In this document: positions 17,502-26,699 of the stretch, piece after piece | How positions within the stretch are numbered: position 1 is the first letter of the stretch | Layout of the letters: each line of letters opens with the position of its first letter | Origin: Alkalibacterium sp. AK22 | GTDB taxonomy: Bacteria; Bacillota; Bacilli; Lactobacillales; Carnobacteriaceae_A | Length of the DNA: 64,000 nucleotides | Reading direction: 5' to 3' | NCBI RefSeq assembly: GCF_000585255.1 | Contig: NZ_JANL01000021.1 | Span: 1 to 64,000, forward strand | Program-made: the position numbers and the translations under genes | The notes under the pieces: model-generated | Told to the model about the DNA's origin: nothing | What the model saw: the letters and a program-made list of their open reading frames with translations, nothing else | The model's database searches: none

Positions 17502-18903
17502 ATCGTCTAATCGTGCAAAAATTCAGGCATTTGGAGGATTTCTAACCAACATGGTCCTGCCTAATATCGGAGCCTTTATCGCCTGGGGGATTCTGACTGC
17601 CCTGTTTATCCCTACTGGCTGGCTCCCCAATGAGCAGCTTGAAACAATTGTTGGTCCTGCCATCACCTTTCTACTGCCTCTGCTGCTGGCCCATACCGGC
17701 GGGAAAATGGTCGGCGGACAAAGAGGAGCCGTCATGGGAACAATTGGTACAATCGGTTTGATCGTCGGTTCTGATATTCCAATGTTTTTGGGGGCCATGA
17801 TTATCGGGCCATTTGGAGGCTGGCTGATCAAGAAGTTTGACAAGCTGATCGAAGATAAGATTCCGGCTGGCTTTGAAATGGTCATCAACAACTTTTCGAT
17901 TGGCATCCTTGGTTTTCTGCTGATGCTGTTTTCCTTCCTGTTTATTGGACCTGTTATTGTAGTAGCGAATAATGGGGTTACTGTCGCCATTGAAACACTT
18001 GTTTCCACCGGCTTTTTGCCTCTTTTGTCACTGATCAATGAACCGGCTAAAGTATTGTTTTTAAATAACGTTATCGATCAGGGAATATATTATCCACTTG
18101 GTTTGCAGGAAACGCTGCAAGTGGGTCAGTCCATCTACTTTACCGTCGCATCCAATCCTGGACCGGGACTAGGTCTGTTACTGGCTTTCACATTTTTTGG
18201 AAAGAAAACAGCTAGACGAACAGCACCTGGTGCCATCATTATTCACTTCCTGGGCGGGATTCATGAGCTGTACTTCCCGTTCGTTTTGATGAAACCGATT
18301 ACGATACTGGGAATGATTGCCGGCGGCATGTCCGGTATTGCGACCTTCCAGCTGTTTGATGCCGGACTAGTTGCCGGACCAAGTCCGGGGTCAATCTTTG
18401 CCTACCTGGCTTTAACACCGCGCGGAAGCTTTATCGGAATCATTGCAGGTGTAACCGTCGCCACCCTTGTTTCCTTTGTGGTCACTTCCATTATTTTGAA
18501 GGCAGACAGACGCAAGGAAGATGACTTTGAGGACTCTCTAAAAAAATCCAAGCAAATGAAAAGTGAAGGAAAAAATCTGAACAAAAATCAAGCGGTCAGT
18601 GTAGCTGAAGTGCCCACGAAAGTCAGTAAAATTTCTTTTGCCTGTGATGCCGGGCTGGGAAGCAGCGCTTTAGGTGCGACAACCTTCAAAAAGAGACTGA
18701 AGAAAATCAATGTCGAAGATATCGAAGTGAAAAATTACCGCATAGAAGATGTACCGAAAGATGCTGATATCATTGTCGTGCATAAAAATCTGCAGGATCG
18801 GGCCAAAAGGGCTCATCCCGATACGCGTATCGTAACCATCGACAACTACATCAATGATCCAAGTCTGCAGACTTTATTAAATGACTTGGAGAGGGAGGAA
18901 TAA
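17464..18903 (+). CDS. PTS EIICB component, mannitol family
   Basis: A 479-aa EIICB protein clearly of the mannitol family. The EIIC domain (about residues 12-345) has the hallmark GGIHELYFPF around residue 265 and the SNPGPGLG region; the EIIB domain (about 390-475) has the phosphocysteine in FACDAGLGSSALGA. No EIIA is fused; it is supplied by the gene at 16259. MtlA normally forms mannitol-1-phosphate, but the operon carries sorE rather than mtlD, so the substrate may be another hexitol or a ketose. The ATG at 17464 follows AAAAGGAAAGG. The dehydrogenase gene starts directly after the stop. Confidence 0.9.
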   Translation: MITLESVHNQHLKSSNRAKIQAFGGFLTNMVLPNIGAFIAWGILTALFIPTGWLPNEQLETIVGPAITFLLPLLLAHTGGKMVGGQRGAVMGTIGTIGLIVGSDIPMFLGAMIIGPFGGWLIKKFDKLIEDKIPAGFEMVINNFSIGILGFLLMLFSFLFIGPVIVVANNGVTVAIETLVSTGFLPLLSLINEPAKVLFLNNVIDQGIYYPLGLQETLQVGQSIYFTVASNPGPGLGLLLAFTFFGKKTARRTAPGAIIIHFLGGIHELYFPFVLMKPITILGMIAGGMSGIATFQLFDAGLVAGPSPGSIFAYLALTPRGSFIGIIAGVTVATLVSFVVTSIILKADRRKEDDFEDSLKKSKQMKSEGKNLNKNQAVSVAEVPTKVSKISFACDAGLGSSALGATTFKKRLKKINVEDIEVKNYRIEDVPKDADIIVVHKNLQDRAKRAHPDTRIVTIDNYINDPSLQTLLNDLEREE

Positions 18904-20160
18904 ATGAAAACGAAAGCGGTCGCCTTATATGGAAAGAAAGATTTGAGAGTGAGGGAATTTGACCTGCCGGAAATAGGAGAAGAGGAACTGCTGGTAGAAG
19001 TTGTGAGCGACACCGCCTGCCTGTCTACGCTGAAAGCGACACTGCTAGCCGAAGAGCATAAGCGGGTGCCGGACAATCTGATGGAGCATCCGGTCATGAT
19101 TGGCCATGAGTTTGGTGGCTATATCAGAAAAGTAGGCAAGAAAATTCAGGATCAGTTTACCGAAGGGGACAAGTTTGTCTTGCAGCCCGCTATGGGTCTG
19201 GAAAGCGGCTACTCGGCAGGCTACAGCTATGAGTATTTTGGAGGGAATGCCACGTACTGTATCATTCCCAAAGTAGCTATCGACCTGGGCTGTGTGTTGC
19301 CATACAATAAAAATTATTTCGCCAATGGGTCGCTTGCTGAGCCAATGTCAACGATTATCGGAGCCTTCAATGCAAACTATCATACCAGACCATATGTCTA
19401 CACTCATGAAATGGGGGTAAAGAAAGGAGGTCAGCTGGCCTTGCTGGGCTGCGGTGGCCCAATGGGAATCGGTGCTTTGGATTACGCGGTCAATGGAGAT
19501 CTGGGAATCCAAAGAATTGTTGCCACTGAAATCGACGAAGGACGACTGAACCGTCTGAAAAAACTGATTCCACCTGAAGTGGCTAAAGATAAAGGAATTG
19601 ATCTTGTCTATGTAGATGCCTCTAAATCAGACGACCAGATCAAAGACTTGATGACCTTATCTGAAGGGAAAGGCTTCGACGATGTCTTTGTCTTTGCAGC
19701 GGTAGAGCCCTTGCTGGTACTTGGAGACAGTATTCTGGGTAACGACGGCTGTCTGAACTTTTTTGCCGGTCCGACTGACAAGCAGTTTAAGGTTCCGGTC
19801 AACTTGTATAATGTGCACTATGCCTCAACGCATTTTGTAGGCACGTCCGGAGGCTCAACAGATGATATGAGAAAATCGCTGGAGCTCACCGAAGAAGGAA
19901 AAATTAATCCGTCCATTATGATCACGCATGTTGGTGGATTGGAGTCTGTTCCAGACATGATACTGGGCATGCAGGACTCCTTGGCGGGAAAAAATGCCAT
20001 ATATCCGGGGGTTTCCTTGGAACTGACTGCTTTGGAAGAGTTCAGGGAAAAAGGAAAAGAGGATAAGCGGTGCAAAGAGCTGTACAGTCTGATTAAAAAA
20101 CACGACGGAATCTGGAATGAAGAAGCAGAACAGTATCTGCTGACACATTTTACAGATTAA
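18904..20160 (+). CDS. sorE: L-sorbose-1-phosphate reductase
   Basis: A 418-aa medium-chain zinc-dependent dehydrogenase that closely resembles SorE of enteric and lactobacillal sorbose operons. Recognisable stretches are VVSDTACLSTLKA, HPVMIGHEF, LQPAMGLESGYSAGYSYEYFGG, IIPKVAIDLGCVLPY, CGGPMGIGALDYA in the Rossmann fold, and CLNFFAGPTDK near the C-terminal half. SorE reduces L-sorbose-1-phosphate to D-glucitol-6-phosphate with NAD(P)H. The ATG follows GGGAGG and abuts the EIICB stop codon. In classical operons SorE works with a mannose-type PTS; here it is paired with a mannitol-type PTS, so the direction or substrate could be different. Confidence 0.85.
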   Translation: MKTKAVALYGKKDLRVREFDLPEIGEEELLVEVVSDTACLSTLKATLLAEEHKRVPDNLMEHPVMIGHEFGGYIRKVGKKIQDQFTEGDKFVLQPAMGLESGYSAGYSYEYFGGNATYCIIPKVAIDLGCVLPYNKNYFANGSLAEPMSTIIGAFNANYHTRPYVYTHEMGVKKGGQLALLGCGGPMGIGALDYAVNGDLGIQRIVATEIDEGRLNRLKKLIPPEVAKDKGIDLVYVDASKSDDQIKDLMTLSEGKGFDDVFVFAAVEPLLVLGDSILGNDGCLNFFAGPTDKQFKVPVNLYNVHYASTHFVGTSGGSTDDMRKSLELTEEGKINPSIMITHVGGLESVPDMILGMQDSLAGKNAIYPGVSLELTALEEFREKGKEDKRCKELYSLIKKHDGIWNEEAEQYLLTHFTD

Positions 20161-20304
20161 ATAGCAGTTAGACGATAGACAGCGCTGACTCAGGAGGGTC
20201 CTATCAAGGATCCTCCTGTTCAGCTGCCTTATTGAAATCACAGCCTCACACTGATTTTTTATGATACACTCATCTGAAGAGTATTGAGAAAAGGGGGAGA
20301 AGCA

Positions 20305-22365
20305 TTGCTGACATTAAGAGAAGTTATGGTAGCGCATCAGATTGCGACAAAACCGGACGTGACTCTGGAGGATCTGGCAGACCAGTTTGAGTTAAGTAAA
20401 CGAACTATTCGGTATGATCTTGAAAATATTGAAGAAAATCTCTTCGCGCGTAAAGTCTTCCCTGAGTATATTGCGATACTCAAAGATATGGATGAACAGA
20501 AGCGAGTCAGTTTGAGGAGCTATATTGAAGAGCTGCATTTGTCAGAGGTCACTCTGGCGCCCCAGGAACGGTATCTGATCCTCAAATATACGCTTATTTT
20601 GTTAGGCAAGCTGAACTTGACAAAAATAAGTAAAGAACTTCAGGTTAGCCGAATGACGGTGAAAAATGATTTCAATCAGCTGCTCAAAGAACTGGCGAAA
20701 AGTCAACTTTCTACAAAGTTGAAATACAAAGATGGCTACATTCTTACTGGTAAAGAAGAGCGTGTTCGTCAGTTTCAGCGAGATATACTGGAGAATATTT
20801 CAAGTCATTCCTTTTATAATGAACTGCTTTTTTCCGACTTGCTGGACAAGTTTTTAGCTGAGCTGGACTTGTCGGGGATAACAGAGTTTTTGTATAATCT
20901 GCAGCAACAACTGAGAGGTATTTTTACAGATAGCTCCTATGCCCGCATGAAAAACAGTCTGATGGTTACCGTGATCAGAAACAAAGCCGGTAAGCAGCTC
21001 ACAGCCGGTAACAGAACTGTTTCCAGCACGGATGAGCAGCTTGAAGCTTTAAAAGAGCTGAAAGTTGGACTGGAAGAAGCCTATGCCATTACAATAAGTC
21101 ATGAAGATATTGAGGAGACGTGGGCCGTTTTAAAGCAATGCCGCTTTGTCCGTTCAGAGATCTTTGAAAAAGACTATTCGATTGAAATCGATCGGCTAGT
21201 CTACCAGCTGGTACAGGCGTTCGGTTACCGTTATGGTGTGGATTTAACGAAGGATAAAGAGTTGTTTGATGGTTTGAATAATCACTTGAAACCCCTAATG
21301 CGGCAAAGCAGTTTTGACGACAGTAGCAGCATTATGTTCGAGGAAATCCAAAGCGAGTATCCAGGTGTTTATGAAACGGTAGCCGAGGTTTTGCAGGAAA
21401 CTCCACTGTCTGCCGGAGCCTGCCAGCTTCCTCAGCAGGCCGTTCCGCTGATTTCCGTACACTTTGCGGCTGCCCTGCATCGGCAGTCTGTCTACACAGG
21501 AGTATCCAAAAAAGTGCTAATTGTCTGCAGTCAGGGAATTGGGGTATCAAAACTGCTGGAGGAACAGCTGTCAAGCCAATTTAATGTGGACGTACAGGAT
21601 GTCATTCCAGCACATTATCTGAAACATTATTCTGAAAAAGCAAATGTGGATTTGATCATTTCGACCGTTGACTTGAATGCTGATGAAAATCACGCTCCTG
21701 TGCTTAAAGTCAGTCCGTTACTGACTCAAAAGGACCTTAAGCAACTGGAAAGTGAAGGGATTATTCGGCACAGCAAGAAAATCGAATTGTCAAAGCTGCT
21801 TGCTATCCTCTCTGAAAATCTGAAAGAAGGGGACAGTCAAGATTTGATAACTGCCCTTAAACACAACTTTGGACGGTTTCTTGTAGATGATTTGTCAAAT
21901 AGAGAAGTCAGAGAGTCACAACAGGTGAAGGAAGCGTTTGTTCAAGTAGCCGATCGGGCAGATTCTTTCAAAGAAGCCATCAGTCTGGCTCTGAAACCTC
22001 TTGTAGACCATAAATACATCGAGCAAGCATACGTCAGCGAAGTGATCCATGCATTTGCAGAAAACGGGTCTTACATGTTCGTAGCTGAGGGTATAGCCAT
22101 TCCTCATGCCCGGTCTGAACAAGTCAAAGAAACGGGGTTTGGTATTTTGAAACTGCATGAACCGGTCCGTTATTCAGACAATCAGACTATCGACATGCTT
22201 ATCTGCTTCTCTTCCAGAGATAATCTAGGACACTTGGATGCACTGATCAATATAGTTGATTATGTAAAGACACCGGAGTTTCTTTCAGCACTCCGGTCGA
22301 TCCGGACAGCGGATGAACTGGCTCGTCATATTCTTTCTATAAATATAGAGACTGAGGAGTTATAG
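20305..22365 (+). CDS. PRD-containing transcriptional activator with EIIB and EIIA domains
   Basis: A 686-aa regulator of the MtlR/LicR/ManR class. Seen in order: an HTH_11-type DNA-binding domain (about residues 1-55, ending SKRTIRYDLENIEENL), a second Mga-type HTH (about 90-150, VSRMTVKNDFNQLLKEL), a PRD with the phosphorylatable His in NHLKPL (about residue 330), a GatB-type EIIB domain with VCSQGIGVSKLL (about 405-420), and a C-terminal EIIA-2 domain with IPHARSE. PTS phosphate on these domains sets activity. The start is a TTG at 20305 with AAAGGGGGAG seven bases upstream; another TTG at 20284 lacks one. It likely activates the PTS/sorE operon. Confidence 0.9.
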   Translation: MLTLREVMVAHQIATKPDVTLEDLADQFELSKRTIRYDLENIEENLFARKVFPEYIAILKDMDEQKRVSLRSYIEELHLSEVTLAPQERYLILKYTLILLGKLNLTKISKELQVSRMTVKNDFNQLLKELAKSQLSTKLKYKDGYILTGKEERVRQFQRDILENISSHSFYNELLFSDLLDKFLAELDLSGITEFLYNLQQQLRGIFTDSSYARMKNSLMVTVIRNKAGKQLTAGNRTVSSTDEQLEALKELKVGLEEAYAITISHEDIEETWAVLKQCRFVRSEIFEKDYSIEIDRLVYQLVQAFGYRYGVDLTKDKELFDGLNNHLKPLMRQSSFDDSSSIMFEEIQSEYPGVYETVAEVLQETPLSAGACQLPQQAVPLISVHFAAALHRQSVYTGVSKKVLIVCSQGIGVSKLLEEQLSSQFNVDVQDVIPAHYLKHYSEKANVDLIISTVDLNADENHAPVLKVSPLLTQKDLKQLESEGIIRHSKKIELSKLLAILSENLKEGDSQDLITALKHNFGRFLVDDLSNREVRESQQVKEAFVQVADRADSFKEAISLALKPLVDHKYIEQAYVSEVIHAFAENGSYMFVAEGIAIPHARSEQVKETGFGILKLHEPVRYSDNQTIDMLICFSSRDNLGHLDALINIVDYVKTPEFLSALRSIRTADELARHILSINIETEEL

Positions 22366-22461
22366 GTGATCAGTCAGTTAAAGAAGACAAGAGAAGGTCA
22401 GTAAATAATTTAGGAAAGGCCGGTCTGTAAGAGGCAGACAGGAAAATAAAGGAGGAAACCG

Positions 22462-22950
22462 ATGGATAATTTACAAATAAATTTCAAACTGCTCGAATCA
22501 GTCATCAGTAATGTCATCAGAAGAGAAATCGATTGTTTTACTGATGAAGTGTATAAAGCCAAAGAGGTGTACCTGACAGCGGAGGAAGATCTAACAGAGT
22601 ACATCAGACCCTTTATGCATAAACTAAATGCTAATGAACTGGATCTTCATGCGCTAAAAGAGGTATCCGATGAAGCCTTGCTTATTTGTGTAGCTGATAA
22701 GAAACTGAGTAAAGAAAGGGTTGAACATATTCAGCGTTTCAATTTAAAAGGACGTGTCACTCTGATCACAACTGATTATGAGTACGGTGAAGTCCTGAAC
22801 AGCAGAGAAACAATCGGTATCAGTCTGCCGACTACTGTATCTTCGGATCGTCAAAGGTGTACGCTGTTCCGGCAAGCAGTCACCATGATCTTAGATGATG
22901 TCCTGCTGAAGCTTGACAGCAAGGGAAGCAGCCGATTAATCAGTTATTAG
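22462..22950 (+). CDS. unassigned 162-aa protein, possibly a SIS-like domain
   Basis: Not confidently recognised. The protein is soluble, with no signal peptide. The middle part (about residues 65-150) has the alternating hydrophobic strands of a SIS domain: ALLICVADKKLSKERVEHIQRF followed by VTLITTDY and then a stretch ending DDVLLKL, as in the C-terminal half of RpiR regulators, but the usual S-x-S-G-x-T sugar-phosphate loop and the N-terminal HTH are missing. The ATG at 22462 follows AAAGGAGG. It lies 96 bp behind the PRD regulator and may belong to the same sugar locus, perhaps as an auxiliary sensor. Confidence 0.5.
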   Translation: MDNLQINFKLLESVISNVIRREIDCFTDEVYKAKEVYLTAEEDLTEYIRPFMHKLNANELDLHALKEVSDEALLICVADKKLSKERVEHIQRFNLKGRVTLITTDYEYGEVLNSRETIGISLPTTVSSDRQRCTLFRQAVTMILDDVLLKLDSKGSSRLISY

Positions 22951-23313
22951 TTATCATGAAAGAAATGGACAGGCCACATAATCAATCATAGGGATCAGTG
23001 CTTGCAGCCGGCACTGATCCCTATTTCTTTGCAGGTCTAGGTAATCCTGTCGGTAAGAAGGCTGCGGGCACAACTGGTAAGGAAGACAGAACGGAAAGTG
23101 TGATTGAGCACAAGAAGGATCAACTATCTCAGCGCCTTGATGTAAAGACAGACAGTGAGGATACTTTGCGTTTTAAGAGGGAAAAATTGTGGCGGCTGTA
23201 CTAGTTGAAAGGCAGCGATAGTTGCTCAGTAGCTATCAATCGTTTTTAGTTCTATCTTTTGGTACACTTAAAAAGAAGTCTCATAAATATCTAATCAAAA
23301 GGGGAGAGAGGAT
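22951..23313 (+). other. intergenic region with possible decayed coding remnant
   Basis: A terminator lies at 22989-23027. From about 23030 to 23204 an open frame without start or ribosome binding site encodes a charged sequence ending DTLRFKREKLWRLY that looks protein-like; it may be a remnant of a lost gene. From 23230 on there is only AT-rich promoter-like sequence leading to the glycosyltransferase gene. Confidence 0.3.
22989..23027 (+). terminator. intrinsic terminator after the SIS-like gene
   Basis: TAGGGATCAGTGC pairs perfectly with GCACTGATCCCTA around a 9-nt loop, followed by TTTCTTT. Confidence 0.85.
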
Positions 23314-23940
23314 ATGATACCAAAAATTATTCATTACGCTTGGTTTGGCGGCAATAAACTAGGTGAGCTGGAGCAGAAGTGTCTGGAAAGCTGGCAGAAA
23401 TACTGTCCTGACTGGGAAATAAAGCGCTGGGATGAGTCCAACTTTGATCCGAAAGACCATGGCATCTATACAGAGCAGGCATATGAAAGAGAAGAGTGGG
23501 CCTTTGTATCGGATGTCGCTCGACTTTACGCGCTTAAGGAATACGGGGGCGTTTACTGTGATACAGATATGGAGCTGATCAAGCCTATCGATAAATTTCT
23601 TGAGCACCCGGCCTTCTTCAGTTTTGAAATCGAAACTGAAATTTCTACCGGAATCATCGGAGCGCAGCCGCATCATCCGTTTGTTGAAGAGTTGTATAAG
23701 GATTATGATGGGCGTGAATTTATTCTACCTGACGGATCCAGAGATGAGAAAACCAATGTATTAAGGATAACTGAAATCATGATTGACAGAGGGCTCAAAC
23801 CAGACAACACATACCAAGAAGTCGAGAACTGTATCATCTATCCGAGAGAGTACTTTTCGCCGAAAGACTACTACACAAGAGAAGTAGACGATACACCGAA
23901 TACACATGGTATTCACCAGTTTACTGGAAGCTGGCTGTGA
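23314..23940 (+). CDS. GT32-family glycosyltransferase
   Basis: A 208-aa glycosyltransferase of the OCH1/GT32 type: N-terminal IPKIIHYAWFGG, then SWQKYCPDWEIKRWDE, DVARLYALKEYGGVYCDTDME with the metal-binding DTD motif at residues 83-85, and GIIGAQPHHPFV. Such enzymes add hexoses to polysaccharide or glycolipid acceptors. There is no signal or membrane segment. The ATG at 23314 follows AGGGGAGAGAGGA. It is an orphan: no capsule or exopolysaccharide gene is nearby, and it is followed at once by a terminator. Confidence 0.88.
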   Translation: MIPKIIHYAWFGGNKLGELEQKCLESWQKYCPDWEIKRWDESNFDPKDHGIYTEQAYEREEWAFVSDVARLYALKEYGGVYCDTDMELIKPIDKFLEHPAFFSFEIETEISTGIIGAQPHHPFVEELYKDYDGREFILPDGSRDEKTNVLRITEIMIDRGLKPDNTYQEVENCIIYPREYFSPKDYYTREVDDTPNTHGIHQFTGSWL

Positions 23941-23947
23941 TCTATCA

Positions 23948-23981
23948 AAAGAAGTCAGGACCCTGTGTTCTGACTTTTTTC
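23948..23981 (+). terminator. intrinsic terminator after GT32 gene
   Basis: AAGTCAG and CTGACTT form the stem around ACCCTGTGTT-like loop sequence, followed by TTTT. Confidence 0.75.
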
Positions 23982-24136
23982 CGTCCTGGCCTCCTTTTAC
24001 TTTCTGTATGCGATAGACAATCAAGGGAGGGCCTGTTTTTTTTTTGAGTAATTGACTGGGTGGGGTGTTAACAGTTGATGGGTATCGGTATAATATGCAG
24101 TGACGACACTAAACACACAGAAACGAGCGATGTAAA

Positions 24137-25747
24137 ATGAAATGGTTTAAAAACGGCAAAATATACTTAGAAGAAGGCCAGTTTGTTGACAGTATGATTG
24201 TGGATGCCAACACAATCATATGGACGGGTGAGTCAGCGGCATGTTCCTATTCAGTGGCAGACAGTGAAATCATTGATTTAGAGGGGCGTACTGTCCTTCC
24301 GGGGCTGATTGATTCCCACCTGCATTTTCTGATGACAGCTGAGCACTTGTCGATGCTTCCAATTACAGGAGTGACGGCTTTAAATGAACTGGTTAAGCGC
24401 TGCGAGGAATACATAAAAGACAGGCAGCTGACTGCTGGAGATATTCTGTACTCAGAGGGTTGGAATCACACCCTGTTTACTGACAAACAGAAAATACCGG
24501 ACCGTCACGACTTGGACCGGGCTTCTACAGAAGTCCCCATTGTACTGGTAAGAGTTGATCGGCACATGATGAGTTTAAATTCAGCAGCACTCAAATATTT
24601 TGAGATCAATGAAACAACAATCCCGGAAACGGGGGGAGAAATTTATAAGGATTCCAGCGGTCAACCAACAGGGGTTTTGACTGAAGGAGCACTGGATCTT
24701 ATCAAGGCCAAGCTTCCTGAAGCCAGCAGAAGTGAACAGAAAGCGGCTCTCAAGAATGCTATGGCGCTGGCCAATCAATATGGGATTACATCGATGCACA
24801 CTAATGACGCCAAGGACGACCGCTGTAAAGAAACCTTGTCGCTATACGAAGAGCTGGAAGCAGAGGGACAGTTGACTGTGCGTTTTTATCAGCAAATCTG
24901 GTTCAATAACGGTAAATATTTACCTGCTTTTCTTGCCAGTGGCTACCGTTTTCAGTCAGGGTCGGACTGGAATAAGATCGGGCCAATTAAGTTCTTTATT
25001 GATGGAACACTCGGATCCCGGACAGCAGCTCTGAGAGCTCCCTACACGGATGACCCGACGACCAGTGGTGTCCTGACTAAATCTCAGGAGGAACTCACGG
25101 CAGAAGTCAGGCAGGCGGTTGAGCATGGATATCAGGTTATCACTCACGGTATTGGAGACAGGGGAATCGACTATATCCTCAATGCCTATGACACGGCTCT
25201 TAACAACCAGGCCAATGACTTGAGACTGGGCATCAATCACATGCAAATCACGGACAAAGAACTGATTGACCATGTAGCTGAAAGAGGATATCTGACCTAT
25301 GTTCAGCCGATTTTTCTGGATGATGACTTGCTGATTCTGGATGATCGTGTTGGAAAGGAGCGGGCTCGACAGTCTTATTTGTTCAAATCCATGATCAACA
25401 AAGGTGTTCACCAGTCATTCAGCAGTGACGCACCGGTTGTGTCATTTGATCCCTTTAAAAATATCCAGTGTGCCGTCACAAGAAACAGGCTGACAGCCCC
25501 GCTGTCAAAGCCTTATTTGCCAGATCAGGCAGTATCGGTAGCTCAGGCCATTGATGCCTATACTTATGAAGGGGCCTACGCCAGCTTTGACGAGCATAAG
25601 AAAGGCCGGTTGAAGCCTGGATTTTTAGCTGACTTTTGTGTACTCGACTGTGACATTTTTACTGTCAGTCACGACTGCATCAAAGATACTACGGTCCATT
25701 CAACATACGTCGATGGTCAGCTGGTTTATGCTAAAGGAGGGAGATGA
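24137..25747 (+). CDS. YtcJ-like amidohydrolase family protein
   Basis: A 536-aa member of the amidohydrolase_3 group. The metal-binding HLH is in LIDSHLHF (near residue 62), later motifs are QVITHGIGDRGID, GINHMQ, and FSSDAPVVSFDPF, and the C-terminus has the usual small beta-sandwich ending GRLKPGFLADFCVLD. Related proteins are annotated as N-substituted formamide deformylase or YtcJ; the substrate is not predictable here. The ATG at 24137 has only a weak ribosome binding site. A TGATG junction couples the 3' end to the YitT gene. Confidence 0.85.
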   Translation: MKWFKNGKIYLEEGQFVDSMIVDANTIIWTGESAACSYSVADSEIIDLEGRTVLPGLIDSHLHFLMTAEHLSMLPITGVTALNELVKRCEEYIKDRQLTAGDILYSEGWNHTLFTDKQKIPDRHDLDRASTEVPIVLVRVDRHMMSLNSAALKYFEINETTIPETGGEIYKDSSGQPTGVLTEGALDLIKAKLPEASRSEQKAALKNAMALANQYGITSMHTNDAKDDRCKETLSLYEELEAEGQLTVRFYQQIWFNNGKYLPAFLASGYRFQSGSDWNKIGPIKFFIDGTLGSRTAALRAPYTDDPTTSGVLTKSQEELTAEVRQAVEHGYQVITHGIGDRGIDYILNAYDTALNNQANDLRLGINHMQITDKELIDHVAERGYLTYVQPIFLDDDLLILDDRVGKERARQSYLFKSMINKGVHQSFSSDAPVVSFDPFKNIQCAVTRNRLTAPLSKPYLPDQAVSVAQAIDAYTYEGAYASFDEHKKGRLKPGFLADFCVLDCDIFTVSHDCIKDTTVHSTYVDGQLVYAKGGR

Positions 25748-26652
25748 TGAAAAAGATGATTCTGACTAGAAAAAGAATAGAGAATTTAGTGTTGATTATT
25801 ATTGGTTCTGTTCTATATGCAATAAGTGTCAATGTCTTTACCTTGCCCAATGATTTGGCAGAAGGGGGACTAACAGGATTCTCGCTGATCCTGTTTTATC
25901 TGATTGACATTCCTCCATCATACACAATATTTATTGTGAACATTTTTATTCTAGCCATCGGCTACAAGTTTCTGGACAAGCGGACACTCTACTATACCTT
26001 GATTGCCAACGGTATTATCTCAGTCATGTTACTTGCGGTAAGTGGCTATGCTTTTATCCCAGAAACGACCTTACTGGCTCCAATTGGTTCTGGAATATTT
26101 ATGGGGGCAGGAATCGGGCTGATTATGCTAGGACACGGAACAACCGCAGGCAGTGATATCATTGCTAAGCTGATGGAAAAGTACCTAGGCATCAATATAC
26201 CGACAGGCCTCTTGATGATTGATGTTTTTATTGTTCTGCCGAGTGCCTTTATTATCGGTGCTGAAAATGCCTTTCTTACACTGATCAATCTGTATATTCA
26301 AAGTAAGGTGATTGATTTTGTTCTAGAAGGTTTGAATCCAAGAAAATCTTTCTTTATTATTTCAAAAAAACACGTGGATATTGCAGAGGCTATTGAGAAT
26401 CAGTTGGGCCGAGGGATTACGATTCTGGACGGAAGAGGCTATTATACTAAGGAAAAGAAAGACATTCTCTATATCATCATCAGTCGACGTGAGGTGCTGC
26501 CAATTAAACGTATTGTTGAAGCAATTGATCCGAATGCCTTCATGACTATTTCGCATGTACAGGAAGTTACGGGAGAGGGTTTTTCCTATCTGGCGCAGGA
26601 AGTTCAGGCTGAACGGATAACTGAAGCAGAGGAAGAGTGGATTACAGATTAA
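25747..26652 (+). CDS. YitT-family membrane protein (DUF161/DUF2179)
   Basis: A 301-aa protein with about five to six membrane segments in residues 10-185, including the conserved GTTAGSDIIAK motif, and a C-terminal cytosolic DUF2179 domain (about 210-290; GRGITILDGRGYYTKEKKDILYIIISRREV). YitT proteins are widespread in Firmicutes; function is not established. The ATG at 25747 shares its A with the TGA of the previous gene and lies six bases after AGGAGG; the ATG at 25744 is only three bases away from it. Confidence 0.88.
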   Translation: MKKMILTRKRIENLVLIIIGSVLYAISVNVFTLPNDLAEGGLTGFSLILFYLIDIPPSYTIFIVNIFILAIGYKFLDKRTLYYTLIANGIISVMLLAVSGYAFIPETTLLAPIGSGIFMGAGIGLIMLGHGTTAGSDIIAKLMEKYLGINIPTGLLMIDVFIVLPSAFIIGAENAFLTLINLYIQSKVIDFVLEGLNPRKSFFIISKKHVDIAEAIENQLGRGITILDGRGYYTKEKKDILYIIISRREVLPIKRIVEAIDPNAFMTISHVQEVTGEGFSYLAQEVQAERITEAEEEWITD

Positions 26653-26657
26653 ATCAA

Positions 26658-26685
26658 TTGCTATTTTGTATCTTTAGTTTATAAT
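26658..26685 (+). promoter_or_regulatory. promoter of the FetAB-like operon
   Basis: TTGCTA (26658-26663), 16-bp spacer, TATAAT (26680-26685). Transcription would begin near 26692, only about 8 bases before the first ATG of the frame. Confidence 0.75.
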
Positions 26686-26699
26686 TATTATCATATGAT

